Shown here: one piece after another, positions 1-8,944 of the stretch
Layout: the number at the start of each line of letters is the position of its first letter
Numbering within the stretch: the first letter of the stretch is position 1
Assembly: GCF_022654015.1 (NCBI RefSeq)
Contig: NZ_CP073063.1
Span: 2,418,001 to 2,482,000 of the forward strand
Origin: Brevundimonas diminuta
GTDB taxonomy: Bacteria > Pseudomonadota > Alphaproteobacteria > Caulobacterales > Caulobacteraceae
DNA: 64,000 nt
Direction: 5' to 3'
Position numbers and translations under genes: made by a program
The notes under the pieces: generated by a model
Databases searched by the model: none
The model's input: the letters and a program-made list of their open reading frames with translations, nothing else
Told to the model about the DNA's origin: nothing

Positions 1-957
1 GCCATTCTCCAGCCCGACGTAAATCCGCGAGCCGTCGCCGGAGGGCCACAGACCGTGCGGCAGCGACCCCACCTCGATCTCCGTCACGAGCGTGAAGGTG
101 TCGGTGCGATAGACCTTGACCCGGTTCTCGGTCCCGACGGTCACATAGGCGAACTGGCCCGCCGCGTTGCGCACGATGTTGACGTGGTTGGTCAAGGGGC
201 CGGTGTCGAGCGTCTGTAGGACAGCGAACGGCGGACGGGCGTTGAAAACCATGGTCTTGCCCACGTCCTTCAGCGTCATCCAGACCTGGCTTCCATCGGG
301 CGTGGCGGCGATGTCGGGGCAGAACGGACTGGCCTGGGCCACCCGACCGACGATCTGACGGGTCGCGGTCTCGACTACCACCGTCTCGGGACTGAAGCTG
401 GAGCAGATGTAGGCGTAGCGGCCGTCCGGCGAGAAGATGGTCATGCCCGGCCCGTTGGGCGTCTCGACCCGGGCGGTCTCCTGATAGGTCGCGGCGTCCA
501 GCACCGAAACATAGGCCTCGCCCCGCACCGTGACCCAGACCTCGCGGCCGTCCGGCGTGAAGAAGGCCTCGTGCGGAGAGCGCCCGACATAGGTGGTATG
601 TTTGACGGTGTTGCTGGCCGTGTCGATGAAGCTGACCGAGTTGGACCCGATCGAGACCACGGCGATCGTCTTGCCGTCCGGCGCCGCGCCGATGCCGTGG
701 ACCAGCAACTGGCCCTTGTAGAGCGGGCTGAGGTTGGCCGGAGTCGGTTCGCCGAGGGAAATCACCCCCAGCAGGCCGTTGGTCGAGGGATCGACCACCG
801 AGACGGTGTTGGAGAACTGGTCGGCCGAATAGAACCGATCCTGGCTGCTGATCGGGATGGCGGGCGCCGCCGCCGCGCCCGGAACCTGATCGGCCAAGGC
901 GTGTCCGGCGGACAGGCTGAGAACAAGGGCGGCGATGGCGCGGGCTGTCAGGGTCAT
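1..957 (-). CDS. YVTN-type beta-propeller protein, 3' part outside window
   Basis: Reading the minus strand from an ATG at 957 gives 319 codons open to the window edge, so the C-terminus is missing. The N-terminus is a signal peptide (MTLTARAIAALVLSLSAGHA). The rest is repeated blades with the pattern 'SPDGRYAY', 'TPDGREVWVT', 'SGDGSRIYVG', typical of YVTN/lactonase-like propellers that sit in the periplasm. The ATG overlaps the stop of the upstream DUF305 gene by four bases, so the two are probably translationally coupled. The substrate is unknown; proteins of this family are often found beside metal genes. The family call is firm, the function is not. Confidence 0.85.
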   Translation of the reverse strand, partial: MTLTARAIAALVLSLSAGHALADQVPGAAAAPAIPISSQDRFYSADQFSNTVSVVDPSTNGLLGVISLGEPTPANLSPLYKGQLLVHGIGAAPDGKTIAVVSIGSNSVSFIDTASNTVKHTTYVGRSPHEAFFTPDGREVWVTVRGEAYVSVLDAATYQETARVETPNGPGMTIFSPDGRYAYICSSFSPETVVVETATRQIVGRVAQASPFCPDIAATPDGSQVWMTLKDVGKTMVFNARPPFAVLQTLDTGPLTNHVNIVRNAAGQFAYVTVGTENRVKVYRTDTFTLVTEIEVGSLPHGLWPSGDGSRIYVGLENG

Positions 958-1361
958 GATCCGTGTCCGTGATGGGTCGAGGTCGCGCCGCCGGTCGGCG
1001 TCGGCGCATCAGAATGGCGGGTCAGGTAGTCGCGCATCAGGGCGATTTCCTGGGTCTGTTCAATGATGATCCCCTGGGCCAGACGCTTCATGGTCTCGTC
1101 CTGCCCGTACAGAAGCTCGACGCGCGCCATGTCGATGGCGCCCTGATGATGCGGGATCATCATGGCGGCGAAGTCCACGTCTGGGTCGCCGGTGGATTCT
1201 ACCGCCATGTCGCGGTGCATCCGCTCCATCGCCTCGGCCATCGCCGCATCGAAGTCCGAGCCGGGCATCTGTGCGAAGGCCATAACTGCGGCACCGGCAG
1301 TCGCCGAGCCAAGCGCCAGGACGCCGGTTCTGATCCATCGGGAGGGTGGGGCGTGGGTCAT
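954..1361 (-). CDS. DUF305 periplasmic protein
   Basis: A 135-residue protein with one hydrophobic N-terminal segment (signal peptide or anchor) followed by a DUF305 domain with the hallmark 'MMIPHHQGAIDMA' and the later 'IIEQTQEIALMRDYL' helix. DUF305 proteins are four-helix, His/Met-rich, ferritin-like exported proteins that often accompany copper genes. An upstream ATG at 1397 would add 12 residues ahead of the signal peptide; the ATG at 1361 places the signal peptide normally. The C-terminus ends in His residues ('HHGHGS'). It is coupled to the downstream propeller gene by an ATGA overlap. Confidence 0.88.
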   Translation of the reverse strand: MTHAPPSRWIRTGVLALGSATAGAAVMAFAQMPGSDFDAAMAEAMERMHRDMAVESTGDPDVDFAAMMIPHHQGAIDMARVELLYGQDETMKRLAQGIIIEQTQEIALMRDYLTRHSDAPTPTGGATSTHHGHGS

Positions 1362-1476
1362 GATCCGATCCTGCAGGCGATCGTCCCGGACGACCAACGC
1401 GATGTTCCGCTCGGAACGTTCGCCGTCGCCGAACGTTCCCTGTCGAAGTCGCCGCTTCGTGGGTTAGGATTGTCCC

Positions 1477-2361
1477 ATGACCCTGGACCAGCTCCGCATC
1501 TTCGTCGCCGTCGCCGAGCGCCAGCACGTAACCCGCGCCGCCGAGGCCCTGAACCTGACCCAGTCGGCGGTCAGCTCGGCGGTGACGACGCTGGAGGGCC
1601 GCCACGGCGTCGCCCTGTTCGACCGCGTTGGCCGCAACATCGTCCTGAACGAGGCGGGCGCAACCTTCCTCGTCGAGGCCAAGGCGATCCTCGCCCGTGT
1701 CGAGGCGGCGCAGGACGCGCTCGACGACCTGGGCGGCCTGAAACGCGGACGACTGTCGATCCACGCCAGCCAGACCATCGCCGGCTGGTGGCTTCCCGCC
1801 CGACTGACCCGGTTTCATCAGGCTCATCCCGGCATCCGCATCGAGGTCTCGATCGGCAATACGCGCGAGGTGGCCGACGCTGTCCTGGAGGGCTGCGCTG
1901 AACTGGGTCTGGTCGAGGGCGAACTGAACGAGCCGGCGTTGAGCCGTTCGGTTCTGGATCACGACGAACTGGTGCTGGTCGTGGCGGCCGACCACCCCGC
2001 CGCCCAGGACGGCGCCGGGCCGCCGGACCTGAAGCAAATGACCTGGGTGTTGCGCGAGCCCGGCTCCGGCACCCGGTCGGCTTTTGAGACGGCCCTCAAT
2101 CAGCGCGGGCTGGCCATCGACGCTCTGGACGTGGCCATGACCTTGCCCGGGAATGAGGCGGTCGCCGCCGCCGTCGAGGCCGGTGCGGGAGCGACGGTCG
2201 TGTCGCGCAATGTCGTCGCCGCGCGCCTGCGCGCCGGCATCCTCGCCGCCCTGCCCCTGACCTTGCCCGACCGCCCGTTCTGGCTCCTGCGGCACAAGCA
2301 GCGCTATCGCTCAAAGGCGGGCGAGGTGTTCCTGGCGTCCCTGACGGCGTCACGCCATTGA
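1477..2361 (+). CDS. LysR-family transcriptional regulator
   Basis: A 294-residue protein of normal LysR length. The N-terminal winged helix-turn-helix is at residues 3-62 (AAEALNLTQSAVSSAVTTLE at 21-40), followed by a linker helix and a periplasmic-binding-like effector domain (about 90-290). It lies ahead of a TDT-family permease cluster, and regulators of this class commonly control sulfite/C4-dicarboxylate permeases, so it may act on the genes from 3091 onward; that is inference. Its stop overlaps a possible TTG start of the next gene. Confidence 0.92.
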   Translation: MTLDQLRIFVAVAERQHVTRAAEALNLTQSAVSSAVTTLEGRHGVALFDRVGRNIVLNEAGATFLVEAKAILARVEAAQDALDDLGGLKRGRLSIHASQTIAGWWLPARLTRFHQAHPGIRIEVSIGNTREVADAVLEGCAELGLVEGELNEPALSRSVLDHDELVLVVAADHPAAQDGAGPPDLKQMTWVLREPGSGTRSAFETALNQRGLAIDALDVAMTLPGNEAVAAAVEAGAGATVVSRNVVAARLRAGILAALPLTLPDRPFWLLRHKQRYRSKAGEVFLASLTASRH

Positions 2362-2963
2362 GCGCGTCGGCTCGTCAAGGCGGTGTCTGGCCTTCACTGG
2401 TGAATGACCGCGCGCCGCCTCACACGCATCTCGAGGGACTGAACGGATTCCTGAGAGCTCTGGATAGGGGCGTGGGCGCTCAACAAGGTACGCCGAAGTT
2501 CGACCCCCTCGACGGTGGAGACGAGGCGGAAATCCTTGTGCTTCTGGAGACACCGGCCCCGGGACCGCAAGCGGATCGCCTCGTCTCCATCGACAATCCC
2601 ACGGGCACCGCGCGCAACCTGAAGCGCGCGATGGAAGCAGCGGGGCTCGACCGCCGCCGCATCGTCCTTTGGAACACGGTCCCCTGGCTTCGCTCGGGGT
2701 CCGCGCGACCGCTGACAAGACAGGAGATCGCCTCCGGCCTGGCCACGCTAGAGGGACTGGTCACCCCGCTTCATCGCCTCAGGGCCGCGGTATTGTGCGG
2801 CCGCGTCGCCGCGATGGCGGCTCCGACGCTGACCCGCCTGCGGCCTGAAGTGGAGCTGTGTCTCGCGCCACACCCGAGCCCGACGTTCATCAACACCGCC
2901 CCCGAGCATCGTCTTGGCCTGCAGGCCGCCTTTGCGTGGGCAGCCGCGCTGATCACCCCCTAG
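2358..2963 (+). CDS. uracil-DNA glycosylase superfamily protein
   Basis: About 200 residues. It shows the layout of the uracil-DNA glycosylase fold: 'VLLETPAPGP' (residues 61-70), 'NPTGTARNLKRAMEAAGL', 'VLWNTVPW' (103-110) and a C-terminal 'HPSP' (172-175) that corresponds to the His-containing motif 2. The family excises uracil or related bases, or acts as an uncharacterized UDG-like enzyme. The start is uncertain: TTG at 2358 overlaps the LysR stop, and GTG at 2400 is an alternative. It is not the classical Ung family. Confidence 0.78.
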   Translation: MSASARQGGVWPSLVNDRAPPHTHLEGLNGFLRALDRGVGAQQGTPKFDPLDGGDEAEILVLLETPAPGPQADRLVSIDNPTGTARNLKRAMEAAGLDRRRIVLWNTVPWLRSGSARPLTRQEIASGLATLEGLVTPLHRLRAAVLCGRVAAMAAPTLTRLRPEVELCLAPHPSPTFINTAPEHRLGLQAAFAWAAALITP

Positions 2964-3090
2964 GGCGTTCATTCGATCAAAGCGAACAAACCTATCTAAA
3001 ACATCCGTTGGAGCTGATGATCCAAGAGGCGCATCCCGGATGTCGAGGAGCGCGCCGAAGACTGGCCTCCACTCCGAAAGGAGAGCCGCC

Positions 3091-3612
3091 ATGACCACCC
3101 TTCTCGCCGCTCCGGCCATGCGCCAAGGCCGCAGGTCCGTCGCCAGGCGCCAGGCCATCGGTCCTGAGAATGTAAAACCGCAGACGCCTTTCATTCCGCC
3201 TTCTCCCATCGCCGCGACCCAATCCGGCGAGACCTTGCACCGGGTCCAGCCTGGCGTCGGCCTTGCCGGCGTTCACCCCGCAATGGTCAAGGCGGTCGCG
3301 GGTCTCTACGCCGCCATGGTGGCCGTGTTCTGGCTGGTGTTCGGTCACGGCGAGGCGATGCTCGCCCTGGGCTTCATCACCGTTCTCGGCCTGATGTTCT
3401 TCGGCCTTCTCACCGGGATGAGCCTGCTGGCCGATACGCCTGCGCCGGGCGAGCGCATCCGCTCCTTGAACGATTGCCTCGCCGGTCGCGTGATCATCGA
3501 CACGGGCTGGATCAGCGGCCGCGAAGCCGCGTTGCAGATGCTGACCCTGCCCGCCTGCCTTCTGGTCACCGCCGTCGTGCTCGGCGCCGTCTATCGCTTC
3601 ACCGCGGGCTGA
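3091..3612 (+). CDS. hypothetical membrane protein, three TM segments
   Basis: 173 residues from an ATG preceded by a good Shine-Dalgarno (AAAGGAGA at 3077-3084). A basic, disordered N-terminal 55 residues is followed by two adjacent membrane helices (about 70-115) and a third near the C-terminus (about 150-168). I do not recognize a family. It sits directly upstream of, and in the same direction as, the TDT permease, and may be an accessory subunit or unrelated. Confidence 0.7.
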   Translation: MTTLLAAPAMRQGRRSVARRQAIGPENVKPQTPFIPPSPIAATQSGETLHRVQPGVGLAGVHPAMVKAVAGLYAAMVAVFWLVFGHGEAMLALGFITVLGLMFFGLLTGMSLLADTPAPGERIRSLNDCLAGRVIIDTGWISGREAALQMLTLPACLLVTAVVLGAVYRFTAG

Positions 3613-3634
3613 CCGCTCGTCTGGATAACCTCTC

Positions 3635-4816
3635 ATGGCTCATGACATTCACGTTCGCGACGTCGCCTTCGGCCTTCGCCCGTTGGCGAGTCTGCAATCG
3701 CCCAGGGAGATCGTGCGGCAGTTCACGCCGAACTGGTTCGCCGCCACCATGGGAACCGGCATCCTCGCCCTGGCGCTGAACCAGCTTCCGGTCCCCATAC
3801 CCGGCGTAAAAATCGTCGCCGAAGCCCTGTGGGTTTTCAACATCGGCCTGTTCGCCCTGTTCACCGTTCTCTACGCGGCGCGCTGGATCTTCTTCTTCGA
3901 CGGCGCGCGACGAATCTTCGGCCATTCGGTCGTGTCGATGTTCTTCGGCTGCATCCCGATGGGGCTGGCGACCATCATCAACGGCCTGATGGCCTTCGGC
4001 CTGGCGCGCTGGGGCGAAGGCGTCGTGCCGGTCGCCGAAGCCCTGTGGTGGATCGACGTGGCCCTTGCCGTCGCCTGCGGCATCGGCATCCCCTTCATGA
4101 TGTTCACCCGCCAGGAGCACGCCATCGACCAGATGACGGCCGTCTGGCTGCTGCCGGTCGTGGCGGCCGAGGTCGCGGCCGTCACCGGCGGCCTGATCGC
4201 GCCGCACCTCGCGGACCCGAACGCCGCCCTGTCGGTGCTGGTAGTCAGCTATGGCCTGTGGGCCCTGTCCGTGCCGCTGGCGATGAGCATCCTGGTCATC
4301 CTCGTGCTCCGCATGGCGATCCACAAACTGCCGCACGCCGGTATGGCGGCCTCCAGCTGGCTGTCGCTGGGCCCGATCGGCACGGGCGCGCTCGGCATGC
4401 TGGTGCTCGGCCAGGCCGCGCCCGCCATCTTCACCGCCGCCGGTCTGGGCCAGTACGGCGACGCCGCGCGCGGGATCGGCCTGATCGGCGGCCTGCTGCT
4501 GTGGGCCTACGGCCTGTGGTGGGCCGCGATGGCCGTGCTGATCACCCTGCGCTACTTGCGTCAGGGCCTGCCGTTCAATCTGGGCTGGTGGGGCTACACC
4601 TTCCCACTCGGCGTCTTCTCTGTCGCGACGCTGAAGCTGGGAACCCTGCTCCCCATCCCGGCCTTCAACCTGTTCGGCATGGCCCTGGTCGCCGCACTGC
4701 TGGTGCTGTGGCTGATCGTCGGCGCCCGTACGGTGCGCGGCGCCTGGCGCGGAGACCTGTTCGTCGCCCCCTGCCTCGCCGAGGCGGCCAAGCGCGACAT
4801 CCCTTGCGCACGCTGA
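3635..4816 (+). CDS. TDT-family permease (SLAC1/TehA-like)
   Basis: 393 residues with about ten membrane helices. The opening 'FTPNWFAATMGTGILALAL' is the hallmark of the tellurite-resistance/dicarboxylate transporter (TDT) family, which includes TehA, malate permeases, sulfite exporters and the plant SLAC1 anion channel. It acts in the inner membrane as an anion permease. The malate dehydrogenase two genes downstream favours C4-dicarboxylate transport, and the LysR regulator upstream is also typical. The substrate cannot be read from sequence alone. Confidence 0.88.
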   Translation: MAHDIHVRDVAFGLRPLASLQSPREIVRQFTPNWFAATMGTGILALALNQLPVPIPGVKIVAEALWVFNIGLFALFTVLYAARWIFFFDGARRIFGHSVVSMFFGCIPMGLATIINGLMAFGLARWGEGVVPVAEALWWIDVALAVACGIGIPFMMFTRQEHAIDQMTAVWLLPVVAAEVAAVTGGLIAPHLADPNAALSVLVVSYGLWALSVPLAMSILVILVLRMAIHKLPHAGMAASSWLSLGPIGTGALGMLVLGQAAPAIFTAAGLGQYGDAARGIGLIGGLLLWAYGLWWAAMAVLITLRYLRQGLPFNLGWWGYTFPLGVFSVATLKLGTLLPIPAFNLFGMALVAALLVLWLIVGARTVRGAWRGDLFVAPCLAEAAKRDIPCAR

Positions 4817-4849
4817 TCCGCCTCCACTCCGTCCTTTCTGGAATCACCA

Positions 4850-5473
4850 ATGCCTCATGACCTTTTCACGCCGTCACGCCGCGTCCTCATGGCGGGCGGC
4901 GTCGGCGCCTTGATCACCGCCTGTGCGCCGCGCGCGGCCGAAGCCGACGACATGGTGCTGGGCCAGGCTGACGCGCCCGTGACCCTGATCGAATACGCCT
5001 CGACCACCTGCGGCCCCTGCGCCCGCTTCGCCATCGAGGTGCTGCCCGAACTCCGGCGGCGCTACATCGACGCCGGGCGGGTCCGGCTGATCTATCGCGA
5101 ATTCATCACCGGCCCCGCCAACCTCTCCGCCGCCGGCGTTCTGCTGGCGCGGTGCGCAGGCGAAGATCGCTATTTCGAGGTCATCGACGCCCTGATGCAC
5201 GGCCAGTCCGAATGGGCGAACGGCGGCGGCCCGCGCGACGCCCTCCTGAGGATCGCGGCGCGGTTCGGCATCAGCGAGGCGCGGCTTCAATCCTGCATCA
5301 CCGATCCCGAGGCCATCGCGGCCCTGGAGCGCCGTGTCGCCCGTGCCCGCGACGCCGGGGTGAATGGAACGCCGACGCTCTTCGTCCAGCACCGACGTCT
5401 GGACACCGCCCTGACCCTCGAAGCCGTCTCCGCCTCGATCGACCAAGCCCTTTCTCAAACCCCGCAATCCTGA
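4850..5473 (+). CDS. DsbA-family thioredoxin-fold protein
   Basis: 207 residues. The N-terminus has paired arginines, a hydrophobic stretch and a possible lipobox (LITAC at residues 21-25), so it is exported and perhaps lipid-anchored. The thioredoxin motif CGPC lies at 54-57 in '[12 protein letters not shown]', and the cis-proline '[10 protein letters not shown]' is near the C-terminus. This layout fits DsbA/DsbG-like thiol oxidoreductases ('thioredoxin_4'). It probably forms or isomerizes disulfides in the periplasm. It sits between permease and mdh with short gaps, so the three are likely co-transcribed. Confidence 0.88.
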   Translation: MPHDLFTPSRRVLMAGGVGALITACAPRAAEADDMVLGQADAPVTLIEYASTTCGPCARFAIEVLPELRRRYIDAGRVRLIYREFITGPANLSAAGVLLARCAGEDRYFEVIDALMHGQSEWANGGGPRDALLRIAARFGISEARLQSCITDPEAIAALERRVARARDAGVNGTPTLFVQHRRLDTALTLEAVSASIDQALSQTPQS

Positions 5474-5480
5474 GGTTCCG

Positions 5481-6470
5481 ATGCCCAACGCCCCCGTCAA
5501 GGTCGCCGTCTCCGGCGCCGCCGGCCAGATCGCCTACGCCCTGCTGTTCCGCCTGGCCCAGGGCGATGTGTTCGGGCCCGACACCCCGATCGATCTTCGC
5601 CTCCTCGACCTGCCTCAGGCTCAGGCGGCGCTCCAGGGCGTGGTCATGGAGCTGGACGATTGCGCCTTTCCGCTACTAACCTCCATCCAGACCACCGACG
5701 ACCCCATTATCGCCTTCGACGACATCGACGCCGCCTTTCTGGTCGGGTCGCGCCCCCGCGCCAAGGGCATGGAGCGCCGCGACCTGCTGGCGGCCAACGC
5801 CGCCATCTTCAAGACCCAGGGCGCGGCCCTGAACGCGGTCGCCAAACGCTCCGTCAAGGTTCTGGTGGTTGGCAATCCGGCGAACACCAATGCCTGGGTG
5901 GCGATCCAGTCCGCGCCGGATCTGCCGCCCGGCGCCATCACCTCGATGATCCGCCTCGACCACAACCGCGCCGCCGCCCAGTTCGCGCGCCGCGCGGGCG
6001 TCCCCGTCGATGCCGTGGAGAAGCTCGCGGTCTGGGGCAATCACTCCCCGACCATGTTCGCCGACTGGAGCCATGCGACCGTGGAGGGCCAGTCTCTGGC
6101 CGGGCTCATCAACGACGAGACCTGGTATCGCGACACCCTCATCCCTGAGGTGGCCCGTCGCGGCACGGCCGTGCTGGAAGCCCGCGGCGCCTCCTCGGCG
6201 GCCTCGGCCGCCAACGCCGCCATCAACCATATGCGCGACTGGGTGCAGGGCTCGAACGGCCGTTGGGTTTCGATGGGCGTCGCCTCGATCGGCCAGTACG
6301 ACATTCCCGAAGGGCTGGTCTGCGGTGTGCCGACGACCTGCCGCGACGGCGTCTATGCGCCCGTCACGGGTCTGGAGCTCGACGCCTTCACGCGCGCCGG
6401 TCTGGCCGCTTCGGTGCAGGAGTTGATCGAGGAGCGCGACGCCGCGCTCGCGGTCCTGGCGGACGCCTGA
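5481..6470 (+). CDS. mdh: malate dehydrogenase
   Basis: 329 residues, the length of type-2 malate dehydrogenases. The nucleotide-binding loop 'GAAGQI' is at residues 12-17. Substrate-site arginines lie in '[13 protein letters not shown]', the '[11 protein letters not shown]' loop is present, and the catalytic His is in 'WGNHSPTM'. The enzyme interconverts malate and oxaloacetate with NAD(H) in the cytoplasm. The start follows the DsbA-like stop by seven bases and has a weak Shine-Dalgarno (GAGG). Its position behind a TDT permease suggests a malate uptake/use unit. Whether it is the only mdh of the genome cannot be known here. Confidence 0.93.
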   Translation: MPNAPVKVAVSGAAGQIAYALLFRLAQGDVFGPDTPIDLRLLDLPQAQAALQGVVMELDDCAFPLLTSIQTTDDPIIAFDDIDAAFLVGSRPRAKGMERRDLLAANAAIFKTQGAALNAVAKRSVKVLVVGNPANTNAWVAIQSAPDLPPGAITSMIRLDHNRAAAQFARRAGVPVDAVEKLAVWGNHSPTMFADWSHATVEGQSLAGLINDETWYRDTLIPEVARRGTAVLEARGASSAASAANAAINHMRDWVQGSNGRWVSMGVASIGQYDIPEGLVCGVPTTCRDGVYAPVTGLELDAFTRAGLAASVQELIEERDAALAVLADA

Positions 6471-6561
6471 TCATCCGACGCCGTCGAACATGCTCATGTA
6501 GTCGCCGTCGCCAAGGCAGGCGACGGCGTCCCTGTTTTCCAAACTTCGCCGAAGGATTCCC

Positions 6562-6987
6562 ATGACCGACGCAGCTTCCCGGCCCTCGATCGCGACCGAC
6601 GCCGGTCTCGGCGGCCTACAACTGACGATCACCGCGGGCCCCGCCCGCTTCGTGGTCGACGAACCCGTCGCCCTGGGCGGGCTGGATCTCGGTCCGACCC
6701 CTCACGAGCTGGTGCAGGCGGCGCTCGCCTCCTGTACGGCCCAGACCCTGCGCCTGTACGCCAACCGGAAAGGCTGGACCTTGGGCGCCATGTCCGTCGA
6801 GGTCTTGTTGACCCGGGACTTGGGGGCGACACCGTCGGATCAGTTCACCCGAACAATCACTCTGCCGACTGGGCTACCGGAGGAACAGAGGATCCGGTTG
6901 CTGGAGATCGCCGACAAGTGCCCAATTCATCGGATGCTCGTAGGTACAGTTTCGATCGAAACGATCTGGTGCAAGGCGACCATCTAG
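6562..6987 (+). CDS. OsmC-family peroxiredoxin-like protein
   Basis: 141 residues with both signature cysteines of the OsmC/Ohr fold: C58 in 'ALASCTAQTL' and C120 in 'IADKCPIHRML'. OsmC proteins reduce organic hydroperoxides using the two cysteines and act in the cytoplasm. The gene is the last clear one before a gene-poor, decayed stretch. It runs in the same direction as mdh, 91 bases downstream. Confidence 0.9.
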   Translation: MTDAASRPSIATDAGLGGLQLTITAGPARFVVDEPVALGGLDLGPTPHELVQAALASCTAQTLRLYANRKGWTLGAMSVEVLLTRDLGATPSDQFTRTITLPTGLPEEQRIRLLEIADKCPIHRMLVGTVSIETIWCKATI

Positions 6988-7765
6988 CTGCGAGGCGAAG
7001 GCCATCGCCACGTCCCGCCCATCCCCCTCTTTCTCAGTGTTGGTCGCGACACGAAAAGTGTGGTCCCACTAGACACAAACTTCCATTCCGCCGGAAGCGG
7101 ACCTTCGGAAGGTCAGCAATGAGTCAGAAGCGGACCCCAAATACCCACGAGAGATCGAGCATCTCCGGCACCCTTCACCACCGTAGATCTACGGGTTCGC
7201 GCTATCCCAACCCGACCGCTAATGTCGCCCTGGCGTCAACCAAATCGCCAGAGGCCGCACCCGCATGCCCGCCGCCCCTCACTCCCCACTCGATTACACG
7301 AACGCTGGTAATGATTTGATCCATATGGGCTTTATGCCAATGGGCGTCAACAGCGCCGTGTCGCAGTCCGAATAGATCGAGGAATGTTGAAAACAATGAA
7401 GAAATAGTCTGATGTAAAAAGCGCGTGATCACGACATCTTTCGAGATGTATTGACAATGCCGAAAGCTTGGTTTGCGAGAGAAGCGAGCCGATATACCTC
7501 GCTGACGCGGGATACCACAACCGAACGATCTGACGAACAGGCTGGATCTACAACCCGCTCCGGAGGCGGTCGCAGCGGCTGGCGTGACCCGTCGGCTCAA
7601 GGAAGCCTGACGGCCTTCAAACCCGTGCGACGATCGAGTCGTTGCGCGAGTCCGGGTCACCCAGTATGGGTCGAAGGTCAGGAAACCTGTATTGACGCGA
7701 CTGCTCCGCCAATTCTGCGCCGGCCTCGCCGTGACCATCGTGGTCGCGCTGCAGTTCCAAGACGC
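6988..7765. other. gene-poor stretch, no recognizable intact gene
   Basis: About 780 bases between osmC and a methyltransferase remnant. Open frames exist on both strands, but none has a convincing start, Shine-Dalgarno or recognizable family, and base composition is lower in GC than the flanks (for example 7370-7450). A ten-base match to the guaA 3' end (CCCACTCGAT, 7285-7294) lies here in the orientation expected of a distal attachment site. The stretch may therefore contain a junction between host and island DNA. Confidence 0.5.
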
Positions 7766-7939
7766 GGCCCCTACCGGTTCACTCGTCACCCAAAATATGT
7801 GATCGCGTCCCTCGAAATCCTCGTCCTGCCGCTGGCGGTCGGCCAGGTCTGGATCGCCGTCGCGTGGAGCAGCGCGAACGCTATGCTTCTGGCGTGGCGT
7901 ATTCGGGTGGAGGATGGGGCGCTTGCCGACCGCAGATAG
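7766..7939 (+). pseudogene. isoprenylcysteine carboxyl methyltransferase family, C-terminal remnant
   Basis: The last 57 codons read 'GPYRFTRHPKYVIASLEI...ANAMLLAWRIRVEDGAL' to a stop at 7937. This matches the conserved C-terminal SAM-binding part of ICMT-like membrane methyltransferases (GPYRYVRHPxY... RIRxEE). The reading frame upstream of 7766 does not resemble the N-terminal membrane helices of that family, so this is a 5'-truncated remnant. Confidence 0.6.
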
Positions 7940-8084
7940 TCCCTTAGGAACATGGCCGGACACCTTGATCCCGGCCCAGCTGCCCGCTCAGGGATGCACA
8001 CCGTTCACGTTTCACAACGTACGCGGTCACCGGGGAACAGCGGCCGTTCCGGCGGGTTGACCAAGTCCGCCATCGGAGAATCCC

Positions 8085-8498
8085 ATGCATATCCAGTCCA
8101 TGATCAGCGCCCACCCTCACGTCAAAGGCTCGACCAACGACGCACTGATCCGCGCCGTCGAGGCGGCCTACGAGTGCGCCGCGACCTGCCGCATCTGCGC
8201 CGACGCCTGTCTCGGCGAAGCCATGGTCGCCGATCTCGTCCAATGCATTCGGCTCAACCTCGACTGCGCCGACGTCTGCGCGGCCGCCGGCGCGGTCGGC
8301 GCGCGCCGTACGGGGAGCAACGAGGCGGTCATCAAGGGCCAGCTCGAGGTTTGCGCCGACACCTGCGCGGCCTGCGCCGCGGAGTGCGACAAACACGCGG
8401 ACATGCATGAACATTGCCGCATCTGCGCCGAGGCCTGCCGCCGCTGCGAAGAGGCGTGCCGGGAGGCGGTTGGCACGATCACTCCGTCGAGCCGTTGA
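8085..8498 (+). CDS. four-helix-bundle copper-storage protein (Csp-like)
   Basis: 137 residues with 16 cysteines arranged as repeated CxxxC pairs along helices ('CAATCRICADAC', 'CADTCAACAAEC', 'CRICAEACRRCEEAC'). It lacks a signal peptide, which fits the cytosolic Csp3 type rather than the exported Csp1 type. Csp proteins bind many Cu(I) ions inside a cysteine-lined four-helix bundle. The start has a weak upstream signal (GGAGAA). It converges on the cus operon across a long hairpin and would buffer cytoplasmic copper. Confidence 0.9.
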   Translation: MHIQSMISAHPHVKGSTNDALIRAVEAAYECAATCRICADACLGEAMVADLVQCIRLNLDCADVCAAAGAVGARRTGSNEAVIKGQLEVCADTCAACAAECDKHADMHEHCRICAEACRRCEEACREAVGTITPSSR

Positions 8499-8505
8499 TG
8501 GAGCA

Positions 8506-8557
8506 CCGCCTTCACCGTGCGTGCGCTGACAACGCCCCGCACGAACGGTGAAGGCGG
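8506..8557. terminator. long imperfect hairpin between convergent genes
   Basis: CCGCCTTCACCGT (8506-8518) pairs with ACGGTGAAGGCGG (8545-8557). The stem continues with CGTGCG (8520-8525) and CGCACG (8538-8543) after a single G/A mismatch. It lies exactly between the convergent stops of the Csp gene and the cusF part of the cus operon. No T-run is present, so it is a likely bidirectional terminator or mRNA-end stabilizer rather than a textbook intrinsic terminator. Confidence 0.6.
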
Positions 8558-8563
8558 GTCCGG

Positions 8564-8944
8564 CTATTCCGGGCGAATGGCGGTGACTTCACCCGCGTTG
8601 CCCTGAACGGTCAGGTCGAACTGGACGCGATCCCCGACAGCGGCTTGCTGTGCCACGGCGGGGTCTGCCGTAAAGCTCATCGTCATGGCTGGCCAGCCGA
8701 CCGCCGGAATAGCCTCGTGATTGATCGTCACGGTGCCGGCCGCCGTATCCACGGCGGTGACCACGCCTGCGCCGCTGCCGGATCTGGAGCCCGCAGCGGG
8801 GGACGTCGCCGTGTCCGCCGCGCCGGCCGCGGAAGCCGTGTCGACGGGCGCGGCAGCGGCCGGTTCGGCGGCCGGGTCCGCGGGTTGGCCGCAGGCCGAA
8901 AGCATCATGGCCGCGCCGGCGAGTGAAACAAGGGTTCGGGTCAT
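8564..8944 (-). CDS. cusF: CusF-like periplasmic copper chaperone, lipoprotein
   Basis: 126 residues if started at its own ATG (8944), which has a good Shine-Dalgarno (AAGGAG, eight bases upstream). '[18 protein letters not shown]' is a lipoprotein signal with lipobox cysteine, then a Pro/Ala-rich linker. The C-terminal domain reads '[18 protein letters not shown]', which contains the His, Trp and two Met used by CusF to bind Cu(I) through a cation-pi site. It hands copper to CusBA in the periplasm. A buried lipoprotein signal in the middle of an RND pump makes no sense, so independent translation is likely even though the present sequence is open through cusA. Confidence 0.85.
   Translation of the reverse strand: MTRTLVSLAGAAMMLSACGQPADPAAEPAAAAPVDTASAAGAADTATSPAAGSRSGSGAGVVTAVDTAAGTVTINHEAIPAVGWPAMTMSFTADPAVAQQAAVGDRVQFDLTVQGNAGEVTAIRPE

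Noticed and set aside
1060..2295. Minus-strand frame of about 410 codons across the LysR gene
   Set aside because: Antisense to LysR and out of frame with DUF305; no recognizable domain.
7451..7939. 162-codon gene in the gene-poor stretch
   Set aside because: Only the last 57 codons resemble a protein family; the upstream part is not coding-like, so it is listed as a remnant.
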